The notes beneath the pieces are model-generated. The model was given only the letters and a program-made list of their open reading frames with translations. It was not told the DNA's origin and did no database searches. Below, piece after piece: positions 20,607 to 31,571 of a stretch of DNA of 64,000 nt. The stretch's first letter is position 1. Each line of letters begins with the position of its first letter. Origin of the DNA: Parastagonospora avenae f. sp. tritici 18332-5 (taxonomy: Eukaryota; Ascomycota; Dothideomycetes; Pleosporales; Phaeosphaeriaceae); the NCBI GenBank assembly GCA_022559985.1, contig JAFJTR010000112.1, forward strand, positions 1 to 64,000, read 5' to 3'. The translations under genes were made by a program, and so were the position numbers.

Positions 20607-20833
20607 TTAGTAACGTTAGATCCTTTGTTGAGAATATGTGGGTTGTTCAAATAATTGAGCGTGAATCAGAACGTGTCGCGTTCTAGAGTATTTTCCTTTT
20701 CCTTGTACCACGTAGCAACAGTTTCATGTCTCCACTGCTGTACCACACAGTCCATAACCTCTCTGTTTACTGCGCAGAACACACAATCTCTGATCTACTA
20801 TATATACTGCTTATAGCTACATACAATAACAAC

Positions 20834-21537
20834 TCAGTTCAATCCTTCAATTCTTCTGCATATGCGCGTTTTCCACACCGCGACAGAACGCAATCGATTA
20901 CAATTAAGCAGAAAGAGGCAACTAGATTTAGTGTTTTCTGTTTTCTCCAGCACGTGTGACCAGCTAAAAGAATGACAACAATTAGAGAGATCCAAAATCC
21001 TTCCCTTGCGACGATAATAACGACTACTGTCCAACAAATAACGAGGAGCGCCCCCTCCCCCTCCTTCGAAATGTTTCTCGATGCCGTCCGAAACGAGCTT
21101 AGTTAGCTTGCTTTGGACCGAAATTAGATGTGTATGTGATAGGGGCGCGGAAAATAGACAACTTACAGTCTGCTTAGACGCATCCTCAGCAGCGTGTCCG
21201 CCCTTGACCTTGCTACCAGCAGCAGTCTCACCCTGGACAGAGTAATGGGCGTTGGGATCTCCCGGGCTCTGGTGAGACATATTACTACTCATGGTTAAAA
21301 AGGGTGGTGCTGAAGAGAAAATACTTACGTGACAACGAGTTTGTCCATATCCTTCATGTCGTCATCCTTGAACAAGCTGCCACTCTCTAAGCCTTCCTAG
21401 ATCTTAGCAAGTGTTGCATCCTTGACATCCTGGCTGATGGCGCTGGCGAGCCGTTTAAAGCCATCGCCGCTCTCAGAGATGAAAACGTCGATGCTCTTGG
21501 AAGTAGCCCTGTTGAAGACCTTTCCGATATAAGACAT
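20834..21537 (-). pseudogene. Small unrecognised multi-exon gene with an in-frame TAG
   Basis: From Met 21537 the frame reads GKVFNRATSKSIDVFISESG, then TAG at 21399-21397, then EGLESGSLFKDDDMKDMDKLVV up to a GTAAGT donor. A second exon reads HQSPGDPNAHYSVQGETAAGS and then KGGHAAEDASKQ before another GTAAGT donor, and a third reads KLVSDGIEKHFEGGGGG. The TAG sits where Gln would fit, a C-to-T change. No normal-sized intron removes it, since the only GT..AG around it is 30 nt. It may be a recent null allele. No domain is known. Confidence 0.45.
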
Positions 21538-21649
21538 ATTAGATTCGCCTTGTGAAAAGGTTTACGGTGGGTTGAGAGGAGTAGATAGAGAAGTGACTGA
21601 CGAGATGGCTTAACTAGTAGAGTGATGGATGCCCTTATATATGCCATTG

Positions 21650-22012
21650 ATGCTCATTCAGTCCCAATGTCTCGCAGCAATAACGCCATCGTTGACTGCT
21701 TATTTGGATCTACCTTTGCATGGTTTGAGGTTTAAGGTAGGCCATTAGAGCATCTTCATAGTGGGGGAGCATATGGTCCGCGGAGATCGCCACTGGCCCA
21801 TTCGACACGCAGAGAGTGGCAATTTCAATGCCAAGTATAATACTGATGCGTATAGAGGATTGTTGGAGGTATAGAGACGCGATCGCCAAGTGTGTTATCA
21901 TTCCTCTTGTTGGGTTCGACAGGAGCCGTGTGGATGGAAACCTGCTATTTCAACCACCATCTACTAGAGAGATCCGACTATTGTTAGGACATCATGATGG
22001 ACCACAAATCTT
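21650..22012. other. No gene recognised
   Basis: Short overlapping frames only, beyond the 3' end of the kinase-like gene. Confidence 0.4.
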
Positions 22013-23290
22013 TCAGAGCGGACGCAAATCATTTGTCCATACGCGCGAACAAGATGTGATCTTCCAGCCTGATGAAACACACTCTTCGCCCACAACCTTC
22101 TCAAACGCTTGAAATTCGTTCGATGCCAATACAGCTGAGGCGTAAGGTCTTTTGTCAGAATTGGTGACCAACATAAGACCAAGGAGGTCTCTCAGCTGCT
22201 TCGGCATGTCCACCTGTTTTAACTCCTCCTGCATAGGAAAGATCGCTTGCATGATCGGATCCTCTTGACTCATACGTCTAGCAGCCTTGACTGCGGCCTG
22301 GAGAATTGGGCCATCGACCTCTTCAGGAGTTGGAAGTTCCCAATCAGGGAAGAGTCGCTTGATCTTTGCCATGCACCAGGCCTCGTCAACCATACAATGA
22401 GGACTATCCGCGTTGCCTAATACATTAGGCTTAATCCAGCAAATTAGCATAGCGGCTACTGCCCAAACCTGCGATGACTCAGCACATACTTGGCCTAGAA
22501 ACACTTCGGGGGCCCGCATGGCGAATGGTTGGGCGTTGATGCGATGGCCGGCTGGAAATACTATCATAATTTTAGTAAGAGCGTGGCTGTCTAATCGATC
22601 AATAGTCGCTCACCGAGACCCAAGTCGCCCACTTTGGCGGTGATCTGGCTTGTTTCAATATCAGAGAGGAGTATATTGGCGGGTTTGTAGTCTAGATTGA
22701 TAAGCAGATACTGACTTCTAAGAATAGGTGCACGTACCTGTGTTCACGTGTCCTTCGCCGTCTAGAATGTCACAACTAGCCAGAGCTGCATCCATGGATG
22801 ACTTAATAAGAGCGTAGGTGAGCGTATCAGGCCGATATTTCACCTCCGCAAGAGTAGTGTCCAGCCATTCACCAGCAAGAGTGCAATCGTCGATCTTATC
22901 GTATATCGGTCGGAAGAATGCAGCCCGGGAGACACCAACAAGGCGATAAATTGTATATTCGCGGCATAGATTCTCCATGGCAGTTGCATTTTTGGGTGAA
23001 GCTGTTTTGATCATTGCCCTAGGTGGCTGAGTCAGCCTTTACAGTCCATAGAGGGTTGGCACGAGGCGACGAACCATAGGGGAGGATTTGGGGACATCAG
23101 CGTGTGGAAGGACCTTGGCCTTGTAGATGGTAGATTGATGGGTGTTGTCTCTGCTAATAGCTTCGACGATGCGATAGTCCCAGCGGGCGCCTGTAAGCCT
23201 TTGGCCAGGAGCCAAGCGGGCGAGAGACGACATGATTGGTGACAGAGGGCTCCGTGGCGAATGGGGGACTAGACTGGTTAGTAAACGCAT
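22013..23290 (-). CDS. Protein-kinase-like protein of a Dothideomycete family
   Basis: Exons 23290-23075, 23026-22738, 22691-22614 and 22560-22013 give 376 aa in agreeing phase (357 aa from Met 23233). Kinase landmarks: AMIKTASP (Lys of VAIK type), ENLCREYTIYRL (helix C Glu), EWLDTTLAEVK (hinge), NTDYKPANILL (catalytic loop; the usual HRD reads NTD), KVGDLGL (DFG reads DLG), FAMRAPEV (APE), and a C-lobe ending KRPYASAVLASNEF. The altered HRD and DFG motifs suggest weak or absent activity, but Asp is kept in both. Intron 1 (48 nt, GTTCGT..CTCAG) removes an in-frame TAA. The substrate is unknown. Confidence 0.7.
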
Positions 23291-23527
23291 TGTAGCGATG
23301 CGATAGAGCAGACGCAGAGGGCGCGAGTATGGCGGGGTTGTATAGCTGGATGGAGGGTGGAAAGGGCACGTGAGGTACCTAAGCCTCGGGCGTCCCAGCC
23401 GGTTGGCGCACGGCCCCAGCGCCGCTGCTATGACGCGGGGAGATATGACCTGCCATGAAGAATGGAAGTGGAAGCGATGAAGGAGGTAATGCATTAGTTC
23501 GAGGGCCCCTAGCTAAGAGATCGAGAG

Positions 23528-24975
23528 CTATGAGGCCGCCCCAGATCTTGGGACTCGATCCAGTTCTTTCATTATGCCAGCCCTATACTTTTCCTCGCCC
23601 CATTTCAATATCTGGAATAACAAGTATACAAACTCCCTTGTGTCCTGTTCGAGGGTGGTGCGGAGGGCTCGATAACAATGCATTTGAAATGAGCCTTCGT
23701 GCATGAAATGAACGTTCATCTCATGGTTAGCGCCCTCAGTTGTGATGGAAAAACAAATCGTGTTGTCTTGTGCTTCTTCAGCGCGAGCAGTAGGGTCGGT
23801 GTATCCATACGCCTGATTGCGGAGATCATGAAGAATAGCAAGCATGCAAGCACCACTCACACCAGCTTGGTTTTGCGCACTAACAAGGCCCCCATTCAGG
23901 CTGAGTCCCTTTGCTTCGGCGACCAAGAATGGAAACCGTATGCCCATGTCCGCCGCATGTGGGTCGCTCAGTATTGAGCGAGATGCCTGGTGATCCACAA
24001 GACGCCTCTGCTGCCGCGCATCGAACCCAGTATGTGCAAGTCCAATTGTGATATCTGGTTTTGGTGTTGATACGTGGTACGGATCCGCTGCTTCAGTAGT
24101 GGTCGTCGGTGCGATTGATGAGATCGATGGGGGAAGTATCGGAACTGGGGCCGTAAAGGCAGCAATAGAGGGATCGCTCGGGATAAAGGTGGGCAGGGCG
24201 ATTTGTGCTGATCTCGGAATGTATGTTCTGTCATCGTCATCGTCTTCAAAGTCGTCTGCTGTTGGACCTGCTGGCTTGAGTGAGGCGTCCCATACTAGTT
24301 CACGAGGTAAGCATGTCGTTAAAGAGCCTGACTCTGAGTTAATTTACCTTTCTCTGACATGTGCACCTTGAAAACCTCAGCCGCATAGTCTGTCATCTGT
24401 CTTAGAAGGGAGTACAGGCTTGCTTTCCAATCCCCTTCAAGCGCACACTCCCTAGAGTTTCTCCGCGACTCAGTTAGATAACTCGCTATGGCGCTTTCTA
24501 AGTGCGGTGCTGATGGACCGAGGGTTCGGTCTTCCCAGGACTTGAACCCAAAAATCTGTCGCACCAGCGCATCGATTGCAGGTGGGAGGGCAGGCAGAGT
24601 ATCAATGCGGACGCCGGCATGGTGCAGGTTTCGCGTACGATACGTTTGCGGAGATGGCTTCTTGTGAGGACTGGGTGTGCGAGATCCATGAGAGCGCGCA
24701 GGCCGCCTCGATCGTCCTCGAGAAGGCGGTGCGCTTCGGGGCGTTGGCGGCCCTGCCATTTCCTCGGCACAGTCGATAGCCTGAGAATTGTTCGTATTAC
24801 GTTTGCTCAATGAATCCTGCAAGTATGCGAGCGTTTCCGTGGTCAAGGGAGGTTGCGACGGTGGATGCGATGGGTGTGGCGAAGCGTGGGGCCTGTAATC
24901 GTCATGCCGCAGTCGTTTTGCGTCGCTAGCGCTGCATGGCTGGTGTGCGCCAGCAGAAAGTCTCCGCTTCGACAT
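23528..24975 (-). CDS. PD-(D/E)XK nuclease-like domain protein
   Basis: Exons 24975-24348 and 24294-23528 give 464 aa; an upstream Met at 25032 would add 19. The N-terminal third is disordered and basic (SKRRLSAG; RGRSRRPARSHG). The C-terminal part carries the signature of the fungal PD-(D/E)XK nuclease-like family: KPDITIGL (Asp of PD), then FLVAEAKG (E-x-K), followed by QNQAGVSGACM, CFSITTEGANHEMNVHF and REFVYLLFQILKWG. The family is widespread in Pezizomycotina accessory regions and uncharacterised. Nuclease activity is inferred only from the motif. Confidence 0.78.
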
Positions 24976-25032
24976 CTGTTCGCACCAAAGGTGATGTTGG
25001 TGTTGGAGTGTTTTGTTGACGTGCAGTCGCAA

Positions 25033-25397
25033 GCCTAAAACCTCGGCTAAGGTTCGGCGTTAGGTACCGGTAGACCCCGAAACCCGACCAGTCCTGTCGC
25101 TCAACATAAGAGGCGCTATAGAAAATGAGCCCTAAGGATGAGCGCGACGTGCCTGTAGCTTGAACATCTGATTCAAAAGGCTGCATTTATTGCTGCTTTA
25201 CTACACAGTACCTCAATTCTTTTGCGATGCAGCTGCTTCATCGCGTCCCCACGAAGATAGATTGGACAGAATAGCTCACAGCAATCTCATTCCTAGATAA
25301 CATGGTTTATGCAAAGAGATACAATTTAGCTAACTATCGTATTTTCGCGATAAACCAGGTAGCAACATCCGCACAATCTGAAGTGTCACAGAGCACA
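25033..25397. other. No gene recognised; probable upstream and 3' flanks
   Basis: Intergenic between the nuclease-like gene and the pseudokinase, both on the minus strand. Confidence 0.4.
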
Positions 25398-26221
25398 TCA
25401 TCGCATTTCTGCCTTGAGGGCTGTGACGACCTCCCCCGCGGTTTCGAACCGGCGCTCAACGCAGCATCCTGAGATGACCTCTCCAAATTGCACACCTAGC
25501 AGATCCGGGAACTTGCCTTCGTCAAACAGCTTCTGAACGCGACAGCCATACTCAAATCTCTCCTCATTTTGGGGTAATGGACCCTTATGAAAAGGGTATT
25601 GACCAGTATTGATAATGTAGAGGAGAACTCCCAAGCTAAAGACGTCAAGTCGTTTCGATTTGAAATCTGCTTTTGAGTCGTAAAACGGAGAATCGGGGAG
25701 CATCTCGCCATCCAAGCCCATGTCAAGGCATCTAGAGCCGCCAAAGTCAATAAGAACCAAGTTCGTAGTCTCGTCAGTCTGATGGACTAGCACATTCGTA
25801 GTGCTTAGATTGCTGTGGATAATGCCTCTCTCGTGGATGTAAGCGACAGCCTCAGATATCTGAATGCTCCACTTCTTTCGCAACGCATCGTCGATCTCAT
25901 TATCGCTGTCCATGTACGACTCAAGGTCTCCATGATTCGCCTCGTCGAGCAGAAGCCCTTCTTTCATATTCTCGTCCTTTCTGAAGAGTCCATGGTACCT
26001 TTGATATGAGATTGGCTCACTATAGTTTGTAAATGTGGCACATACCGAACAATGTGAGGACATGGGCCTAGCCTTTGGAAAAGTTGCTTTTCAATGGCGA
26101 ACGCAGTTGTAATCTCAGTATGCATTCTTTCGGGAACTGAAGTTCGTGGTGACTTGAGAACAAGGCCTTCCTTTACACGATAGACAATGGATGTACGCCC
26201 ACCGTTACTCACAATCTCCAT
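25398..26221 (-). CDS. Protein kinase-like protein lacking the catalytic Asp
   Basis: Exons 26221-26046 and 25998-25398 give 258 aa. Kinase landmarks in order: a Gly-loop-like start (VSNGGRTSIVYRV), LVLKSP (Lys), ERMHTEITTAFAIEKQL (helix C), the hinge LLLDEANHGDLE, the catalytic loop HSNLSTTNVLV, LIDFGGS (DFG kept), KRLDVFSLGVLLYI and a C-lobe. In the catalytic loop the HRD-type motif reads HSN, so the proton-accepting Asp is Asn. The protein may therefore be a pseudokinase, while DFG and Lys could still bind nucleotide. The 47-nt intron has a GTATGT donor. Confidence 0.72.
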
Positions 26222-26778
26222 GATGAGGAACAATAATAGATGGAAGAATCGTAGGGTGAGTCTTCGAGTGGACAGGGAATCCAGAGAAGGGCGTTTTATA
26301 TGGTTAAACTGACTAGAGATTTCGGTTAGCGTCTACCCCTGCTAGTGCTTCGGCAAGACACCTGCACCAGTCGATAGTTTACAGAACGGGCCGAGAGAGT
26401 TAGCGAACTTCACCTCCGCCCTGCGCTAGTCTCGTCGAAGTTTGAGACCTGTGGTGCTGCTAAGCCGGGTTAAGCAAAAGGCGGAGTGATGGATTTATGG
26501 AGCATGTCTCCATGCATGTTGCTGCTTTATTGCCATCACGTGTTGTCATTAAGATATGTAGAAGATGCTAGCAAATTTTGTATTGAGATCAAAAGAATGT
26601 CCGCACTAAAGAGTGTTCAAATACCCGATTCTTCGTAAACCACACGTATCAGGGCTCATATACCCATGATCTGATTCGAGTAAGCTCTGCGTGCTGTACT
26701 TATCCTGCACTATTCGAGTGTGAGCTCGAAATTGTTAGCTATAGAGTAGAGTGAAGTACGACATGCAACATACCTTAG
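26222..26778. other. No gene recognised
   Basis: Short overlapping frames only; it contains the promoter side of the pseudokinase. Confidence 0.4.
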
Positions 26779-26961
26779 TTAGGGATTTTTGCAACCAGAC
26801 TTTCCGCATTTTCCTACTCGATGCTGGGAATGCCTGTGGGCGTCCACTGGCACATGTCCAGGCTTGCCTGCGTCGGGGCAACCCCCAGTTTCCAAAACCG
26901 ATTCGTTCACCACATCTCCACAACCGGCATAAAAGGTCCTGAAAATCATATTTGTGCACAT
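26779..26961 (-). CDS. Possible small Cys/Gly-rich protein (60 aa)
   Basis: The frame starts at a well-placed ATG (context tcaaaATG) and reads MCTNMIFRTFYAGCG, then GGCPDAGKPGHVP and GKCGKSGCKNP. It resembles the many small fungal proteins that begin MC and carry spaced Cys residues, but no family is firmly recognised. There is no clear signal peptide. It could be a chance frame. Confidence 0.3.
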   Translation of the reverse strand: MCTNMIFRTFYAGCGDVVNESVLETGGCPDAGKPGHVPVDAHRHSQHRVGKCGKSGCKNP

Positions 26962-27624
26962 TTTGATAGAGTGCTTAGGTGTGGATGTAAAGACGAATGC
27001 TGTAGCGCAAGAATTGAGGTTGGATTGTTCGTAAGTTGCAAGTGGTTCAACCGCGAGTTTGTTGAAAGGAGTAGAGTTTGAGTCTATGGTGCGAGGGCAG
27101 GATATTTATGGTCACCACGAAGGTGTATAGGACCAATAAAGTACCCGGTGGTTAGGCCTGGATGAATGTCCATGGTCCTAGCAGTTTTGATAATGCGTTG
27201 TTGTAATGGAAGGATCCACGACGCGTTGCTTTCTCTGGTGCCTTTCAGTGCATGTCGCTTGGATGCGACATCGAGTGGGGTCGGACATACTAACCTATTT
27301 AATGAGGTGCTATGCGTGAAGGAATGCGTGCGCAGATCCTGCTAAGCTGGGATAGCCACATGCGGGAGGTGGATACCTACAGAGTTATAGTATACCCGGT
27401 TACTTTCCGTTGATAGGAACTGAGTCGCTTGCGATACCTAATAGTAAGAAGCCAGTGAAATGACGTATATGGTATCCAAAGTTAGCTTCGCAATGCCGGG
27501 AAGAAGTGGTAGGGCCCTTGCATTTCGATGGATGTTATTCGTAGCGTCCGTATTGAAACAGAAGGATCTGCGACACGTTGTTTCGTCTAGTACTTTTCTG
27601 CACATGTCGCTTAGATGCGACCTT
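26962..27624. other. No gene recognised
   Basis: Short overlapping frames only. Confidence 0.4.
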
Positions 27625-27753
27625 AAAGGAAAGCAAAGGAAAGCAAAGGAAAGCAAAGGAAAGCAAAGCAAAGGAAAGCAAAGCAAAGGAAAGCAAAGCA
27701 AAGCAAAGGAAAGAAGAGAGCAAATAAAAAGACAGCAAAGGAAATAAGAGGAG
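27625..27753 (+). repeat. Polypurine microsatellite-like tract (AAAGG/AAAGC)n
   Basis: About 130 nt almost free of pyrimidines except the C of AAAGC units. It gives meaningless Lys/Gly or Leu/Phe/Cys frames. Confidence 0.9.
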
Positions 27754-27865
27754 TTTAGCTCTATATTGACTATCCTAGCTTAGCGGGGTCTACTCACTAA
27801 TGTAGTTAGTCTGCCAGGCATGCTTGCTTCTCTCTTCTTTACTCGCTTCTTATTCGCTCTTTCTT

Positions 27866-28020
27866 ACGCTTTGCTTTGCTTTCCTTTCGCTTCGCTCGCT
27901 TTCCCTTCCTTTCTTTTGCTTTCCTCTCCTTTGCTTTCCTTTCCTTTTCTTACTTTCCTCTCTTCTGCTTTCCAATCCTTCTCTCTCCTCTCCTCTGCTC
28001 TGCTCTCCTTTGCTCTCCTT
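27866..28020 (+). repeat. Polypyrimidine tract upstream of the gene at 28042
   Basis: About 155 nt of CTTTC/CTCC/GCTTT words, pyrimidine-rich on the plus strand and ending 21 nt before the predicted start at 28042. CT-rich stretches are common in fungal promoters. This one is unusually long and is roughly the complement of the tract at 27625. Confidence 0.85.
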
Positions 28021-28041
28021 GGTCGATCTTGATGCGAAGAA

Positions 28042-29176
28042 ATGCCGGACCACGAAGAAAGTTCGGCTGATGTAGAAATCTCGCGCGATGAAGGACTGCG
28101 AGGCAACAAACACCTGCTCGCAGCCTTAGAGTGCGAGAGACTAAGATTTGAGAGGAACACAAGTTTGACACCTTCAGAAGTGATAGTGAAGCGGTTTAGG
28201 AACATATTACAAACGAGCGACGATACTTTGCAGAAACTGTCTTCTGGACAGCGAAGTATTAGAGCTCGTTCGCGTCAATTGGCTACTCAAATTCGAAATG
28301 CGGTTGGAGCTGAGGTGTTGCTATTGGTCGCACTTCATGTCAAGACGTCGTCGCGCCTGTTGCCGCTAAAAAACGATTGTCTTATCAATTCCCTTCAAGC
28401 ATGGTGGGATCGAAAGCCTCATCCTCCATCACTTAGCCGACTAGCAAGCGCGGCATTTTCATTTTCAGGAAGCATTCTGGATGTTCGCGAAGAGCATTCT
28501 CCCGAATTAACGACGAGCGGAAGAGCTGCGGCAGACGCATTCGGTACGTTGACATGCGCTTTGATCATTCTTGAACTTAACTGCTATAGATAATGCAATA
28601 TTTCTTGCAGCGCAAAGCATCCCAAGTCTACCAAACCGAGACGCTTGGATCGCCTCTGCCCGCGCTCATCTTGAGCTGCTGAAGCAGCTTAATCGTTATG
28701 AGGTTGACCCTTGGTCTTCCTTTGATGCATCAGCGCATTGGGCTGGCTTGGCTCCGCTTAACAGTATTCTTGGAGGCTACCTCTCTCGCGGCATGTACGA
28801 AACTTGCATCAGAAAAGACGAGGAACAACATGGTTTTACAGTAATCACCAATGCTGTTCGCTTGTGGTATGCACTCGCACAGAATAGCGACTTTGGATTA
28901 GAGATCTGGTTAAGCTCATCATGTGGAGATAATATCACCCAAAAAGTAGAAGAGATGACTTCAGTGGAAGGTTGGAAGAGTATTCTCGGTGACTACCTGT
29001 ATCAAGCCATGACAAAGAGCAGATTCAGAGAATCGGAAATTGGTAAGGGTATAACAGGGACCGGTGCTGCTAGGATATCGAAGGGTGGTGTAAACGGTTC
29101 AGATAGTAAGCTTGAGGTGTTGATATGTTTCCAGGCGGGTATCGACATTTGGAAAATCTACCCTCAAGCTAACTAG
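28042..29176 (+). CDS. Unrecognised two-exon gene
   Basis: Exons 28042-28543 and 28590-29176 give 362 aa; the intron is 46 nt (GTACGT..TATAG) with agreeing phase. The N-terminal third is charged and helical. The rest looks globular (EVLLLVALHVKTSSRLLP; LNSILGGYLSRGMYETCI; SVEGWKSILGDYLYQAMTKS). No domain, signal peptide or membrane segment is recognised. The start codon lies just after the polypyrimidine tract, which supports it as a transcribed gene. Confidence 0.65.
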
Positions 29177-30101
29177 CCGCCTTTAATCTGAAGGTTACGT
29201 TATGAACTATTGCCTTGTATCCACTTTGAAGACGAATTCCGTCCCTATCGTCTCCTGTGTTTTGTTGTTTCATAGTCCTCACACCGAAACTCACACGGCC
29301 GCCAGGACTAGCCTGCCATGACATGCTTCTGTCGTAATCCACAGCCTCCCATATATGATATTCGATATACTCGAAATCTCCGTTCTTCGTTTGTTCGGTC
29401 TGATGTCTGATTAGAGGGGTCGAAAGGCGCGTTGAGAGTTATTCTACCTCAGGCATTAGCGACAAGCCCCAAAGCACACGGTTTGCTCAAGTATGTAGAG
29501 CTCGAGTAGAGTTATGTCTCTGTAATATTATTAGATCAGGGACCGATCCGACTCGCATGTCTAAGAAGGATATTCATTTACACTTGTGGCGTGGTATCCT
29601 TCCCAAAAGTCAAACCTCTTCGTAGTACAAGAGCTGGGTAGACGAAGGAGGAGCGAGCGATAGCGGGATGTAAACGTGAATAGATCGAGTGCTACTGTAG
29701 CATGTACAACATGATCAGCTTAATCTGAAGTGAAGTTAAAAGTATTTACCTCAATTTGACGGCCACAATACTAAGTCGACGGCTTTACAGATTGAGCGCA
29801 GCTTTTGTAGTTTAGCTGTCTTCGAAAAGTCCTCAAGCCTTACTTCGAATACCTCGTCGCTGTGATGCTACCCGTGAAGTAGCTAGTTGATGCAGTGTTG
29901 AGGACATATATCGAATTCTTGTTGGTGCCCAACAACAGATCATGTGAAAGTTTTAGGCTGCAACTGCCCCTCCAAGCTCACATCTGCCCCACCTGCCGGA
30001 TGGGGATAGTCACGTGCCTTTGCACAAGCCGCCGCACCTGTCACATGAGTATCGCCAACAATCGCCTTTTAATCAACTGGAAATCCACTGGTAGCCTTAG
30101 C
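29177..30101. other. No gene recognised
   Basis: No coding signal in about 900 bases on either strand. Confidence 0.4.
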
Positions 30102-30210
30102 GCTTCTCTTTCATCTGCTTCTCTTTCCTCTGCTTCCCTTTCCTCTGCTTCCCTTTCCTCTGCTTCCCTTTCCTCTGCTTCCCTTTCCTCTGCTTCTCTT
30201 TCCTTCGCTT
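30102..30210 (+). repeat. 15-bp minisatellite
   Basis: About seven copies of a 15-bp unit close to gcttccctttcctct; outer copies are slightly diverged. In one frame it would encode Ser-Ala-Ser-Leu-Ser repeats, but the surrounding frame has no other coding features. Confidence 0.9.
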
Positions 30211-30663
30211 TGCGCGCGACTACACAAACATACCTATGCAGGAACCTCTACGTGCTTCGAAGCTGGGTGCGATGGGTTATATCCAGCGTGGGGAAGTATC
30301 ACGGCGGCTTGAGTATAACTACTGCATGTTGACTTCACTTCATTCTTGGATAGCCGCCTTGGACAGCGAGTCCGTTTACCTTTCCCCCCATTCTTATTTA
30401 TCTTCAGCAGGACCATAAGTCTCGACCAAATCTTGAACTCTATCTATTTTCAGCATTCTCATTTTTTTGGGGCCTGTTCCGTCGTCTGAAGCATTCGGGA
30501 TAGCCTTTGAAGTACGTCCATTCGACGTCTCGCCAAATAGCATCTTCTATCAAAGGCTGTGACCTTAGAAGACTTTCAATCCTCTTTAGATATCTATGAA
30601 GTCAGGTCACCCCTTCGACTAAGTATCCACGCTGACGGATCGATTAGTATCCATTCTTCAAAC
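30211..30663. other. No confident gene; possible 5' exon of the frame ending at 30888
   Basis: The frame of the next entry stays open upstream to about 30540, next to an aatag that could be a splice acceptor. No first exon is identified. Confidence 0.3.
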
Positions 30664-30888
30664 ATGCCCAGCTCCAATAATGCGGTTGTGCCGGCTTCGA
30701 CAACGTCTAATACCTCAAGTGGACAGAATACAGAACAAGCATCCGTCAATGGGGTCGGAGACAACAGTTCAAGCAATTCAACTGAACAACAGAGGGATAC
30801 AAGACTGAGCGATTATATTCCACCGGCCGATGTATCCGACAGGGACCGACAGAGATGGAACAGTAACTCAACCACCAGAAGTAGTTAG
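30664..30888 (+). CDS. Short Ser/Asn-rich protein or terminal exon, unrecognised
   Basis: First in-frame ATG at 30664, ending TAG 30888 (74 aa); the frame continues upstream without ATG. Low complexity (SSNNAVVPASTTSNTSSG) then SDYIPPADVSDRDRQRW. It may be the last exon of a longer gene. No function is proposed. Confidence 0.35.
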   Translation: MPSSNNAVVPASTTSNTSSGQNTEQASVNGVGDNSSSNSTEQQRDTRLSDYIPPADVSDRDRQRWNSNSTTRSS

Positions 30889-31057
30889 CTCGTATTATCC
30901 CGATATAGTTAGTGCCATAGAAGTCTCCGCACTCCACGTCATATGAGCTTGATGATATAAGCAGAATAACCCGATCTGTTGGCACTTGGCTCCCCTTGAT
31001 GAAAACTAGCCGTGTGCCCTCTCACTTTTTGCTCATTTCTGTCACCGATTCTGCGTC

Positions 31058-31571
31058 ATGTTACTGCACATTGTTGTGCCTTCGACACCACGTCTAGACG
31101 AGCTCGTCGATGCTGTTGTCCTTAGGGACCCCAGTCCGTTCCCCGTGAAGGAAAAGGCAACAACGATTTTTCGATATGAGCAAGCAACGGGTCTAGAGGA
31201 TTTGCGACAGGAAATATTAGGCATGGTATGCTCCAAAGCGCAATCTCTAACTGTCAGTTGCTAATCTGTCCGAGGGCAAGACCATACGATCTATAGTGTG
31301 TGAGAGAGTGAATCCTCCAACAACGAAGCCTGTCGCACTTGTTTGTACAGCTGGCAAGCAATATACTGGACCTAACCAGCTCGCGATAATTCTGCCCCTG
31401 GTTTCACCTAGCAAAATAGAAGGAAAAATGTTACAGACTTGGAAAAGGGACCAAAATGTTCTTGAGGAGACCAAGTTAGGGTCAGGATTGAACATCATAA
31501 ATAGTGATGTCTGCTACAAATGGCCGGAGGATGTTCCATTCCTTCCATTGTTCTGCAACGTCAGTCTCTAA
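31058..31571 (+). CDS. Unrecognised two-exon gene (154 aa)
   Basis: Exons 31058-31225 and 31275-31571; intron 49 nt (GTATGC..CTAAT..CCGAG), phase 0 on both sides. The protein reads STPRLDELVDAVVLRDPSPF, then KATTIFRYEQATGLEDLRQE and PTTKPVALVCTAGKQYTGPN. Its last 11 bases overlap the 3' end of the convergent gene 31561-33546. No domain is known. Confidence 0.5.

Noticed and set aside
29895..30332. A 145-codon frame with Ser-Ala-Ser-Leu repeats.
   Set aside because: The repeat is the translation of a 15-bp minisatellite; the flanks have no protein-like features.
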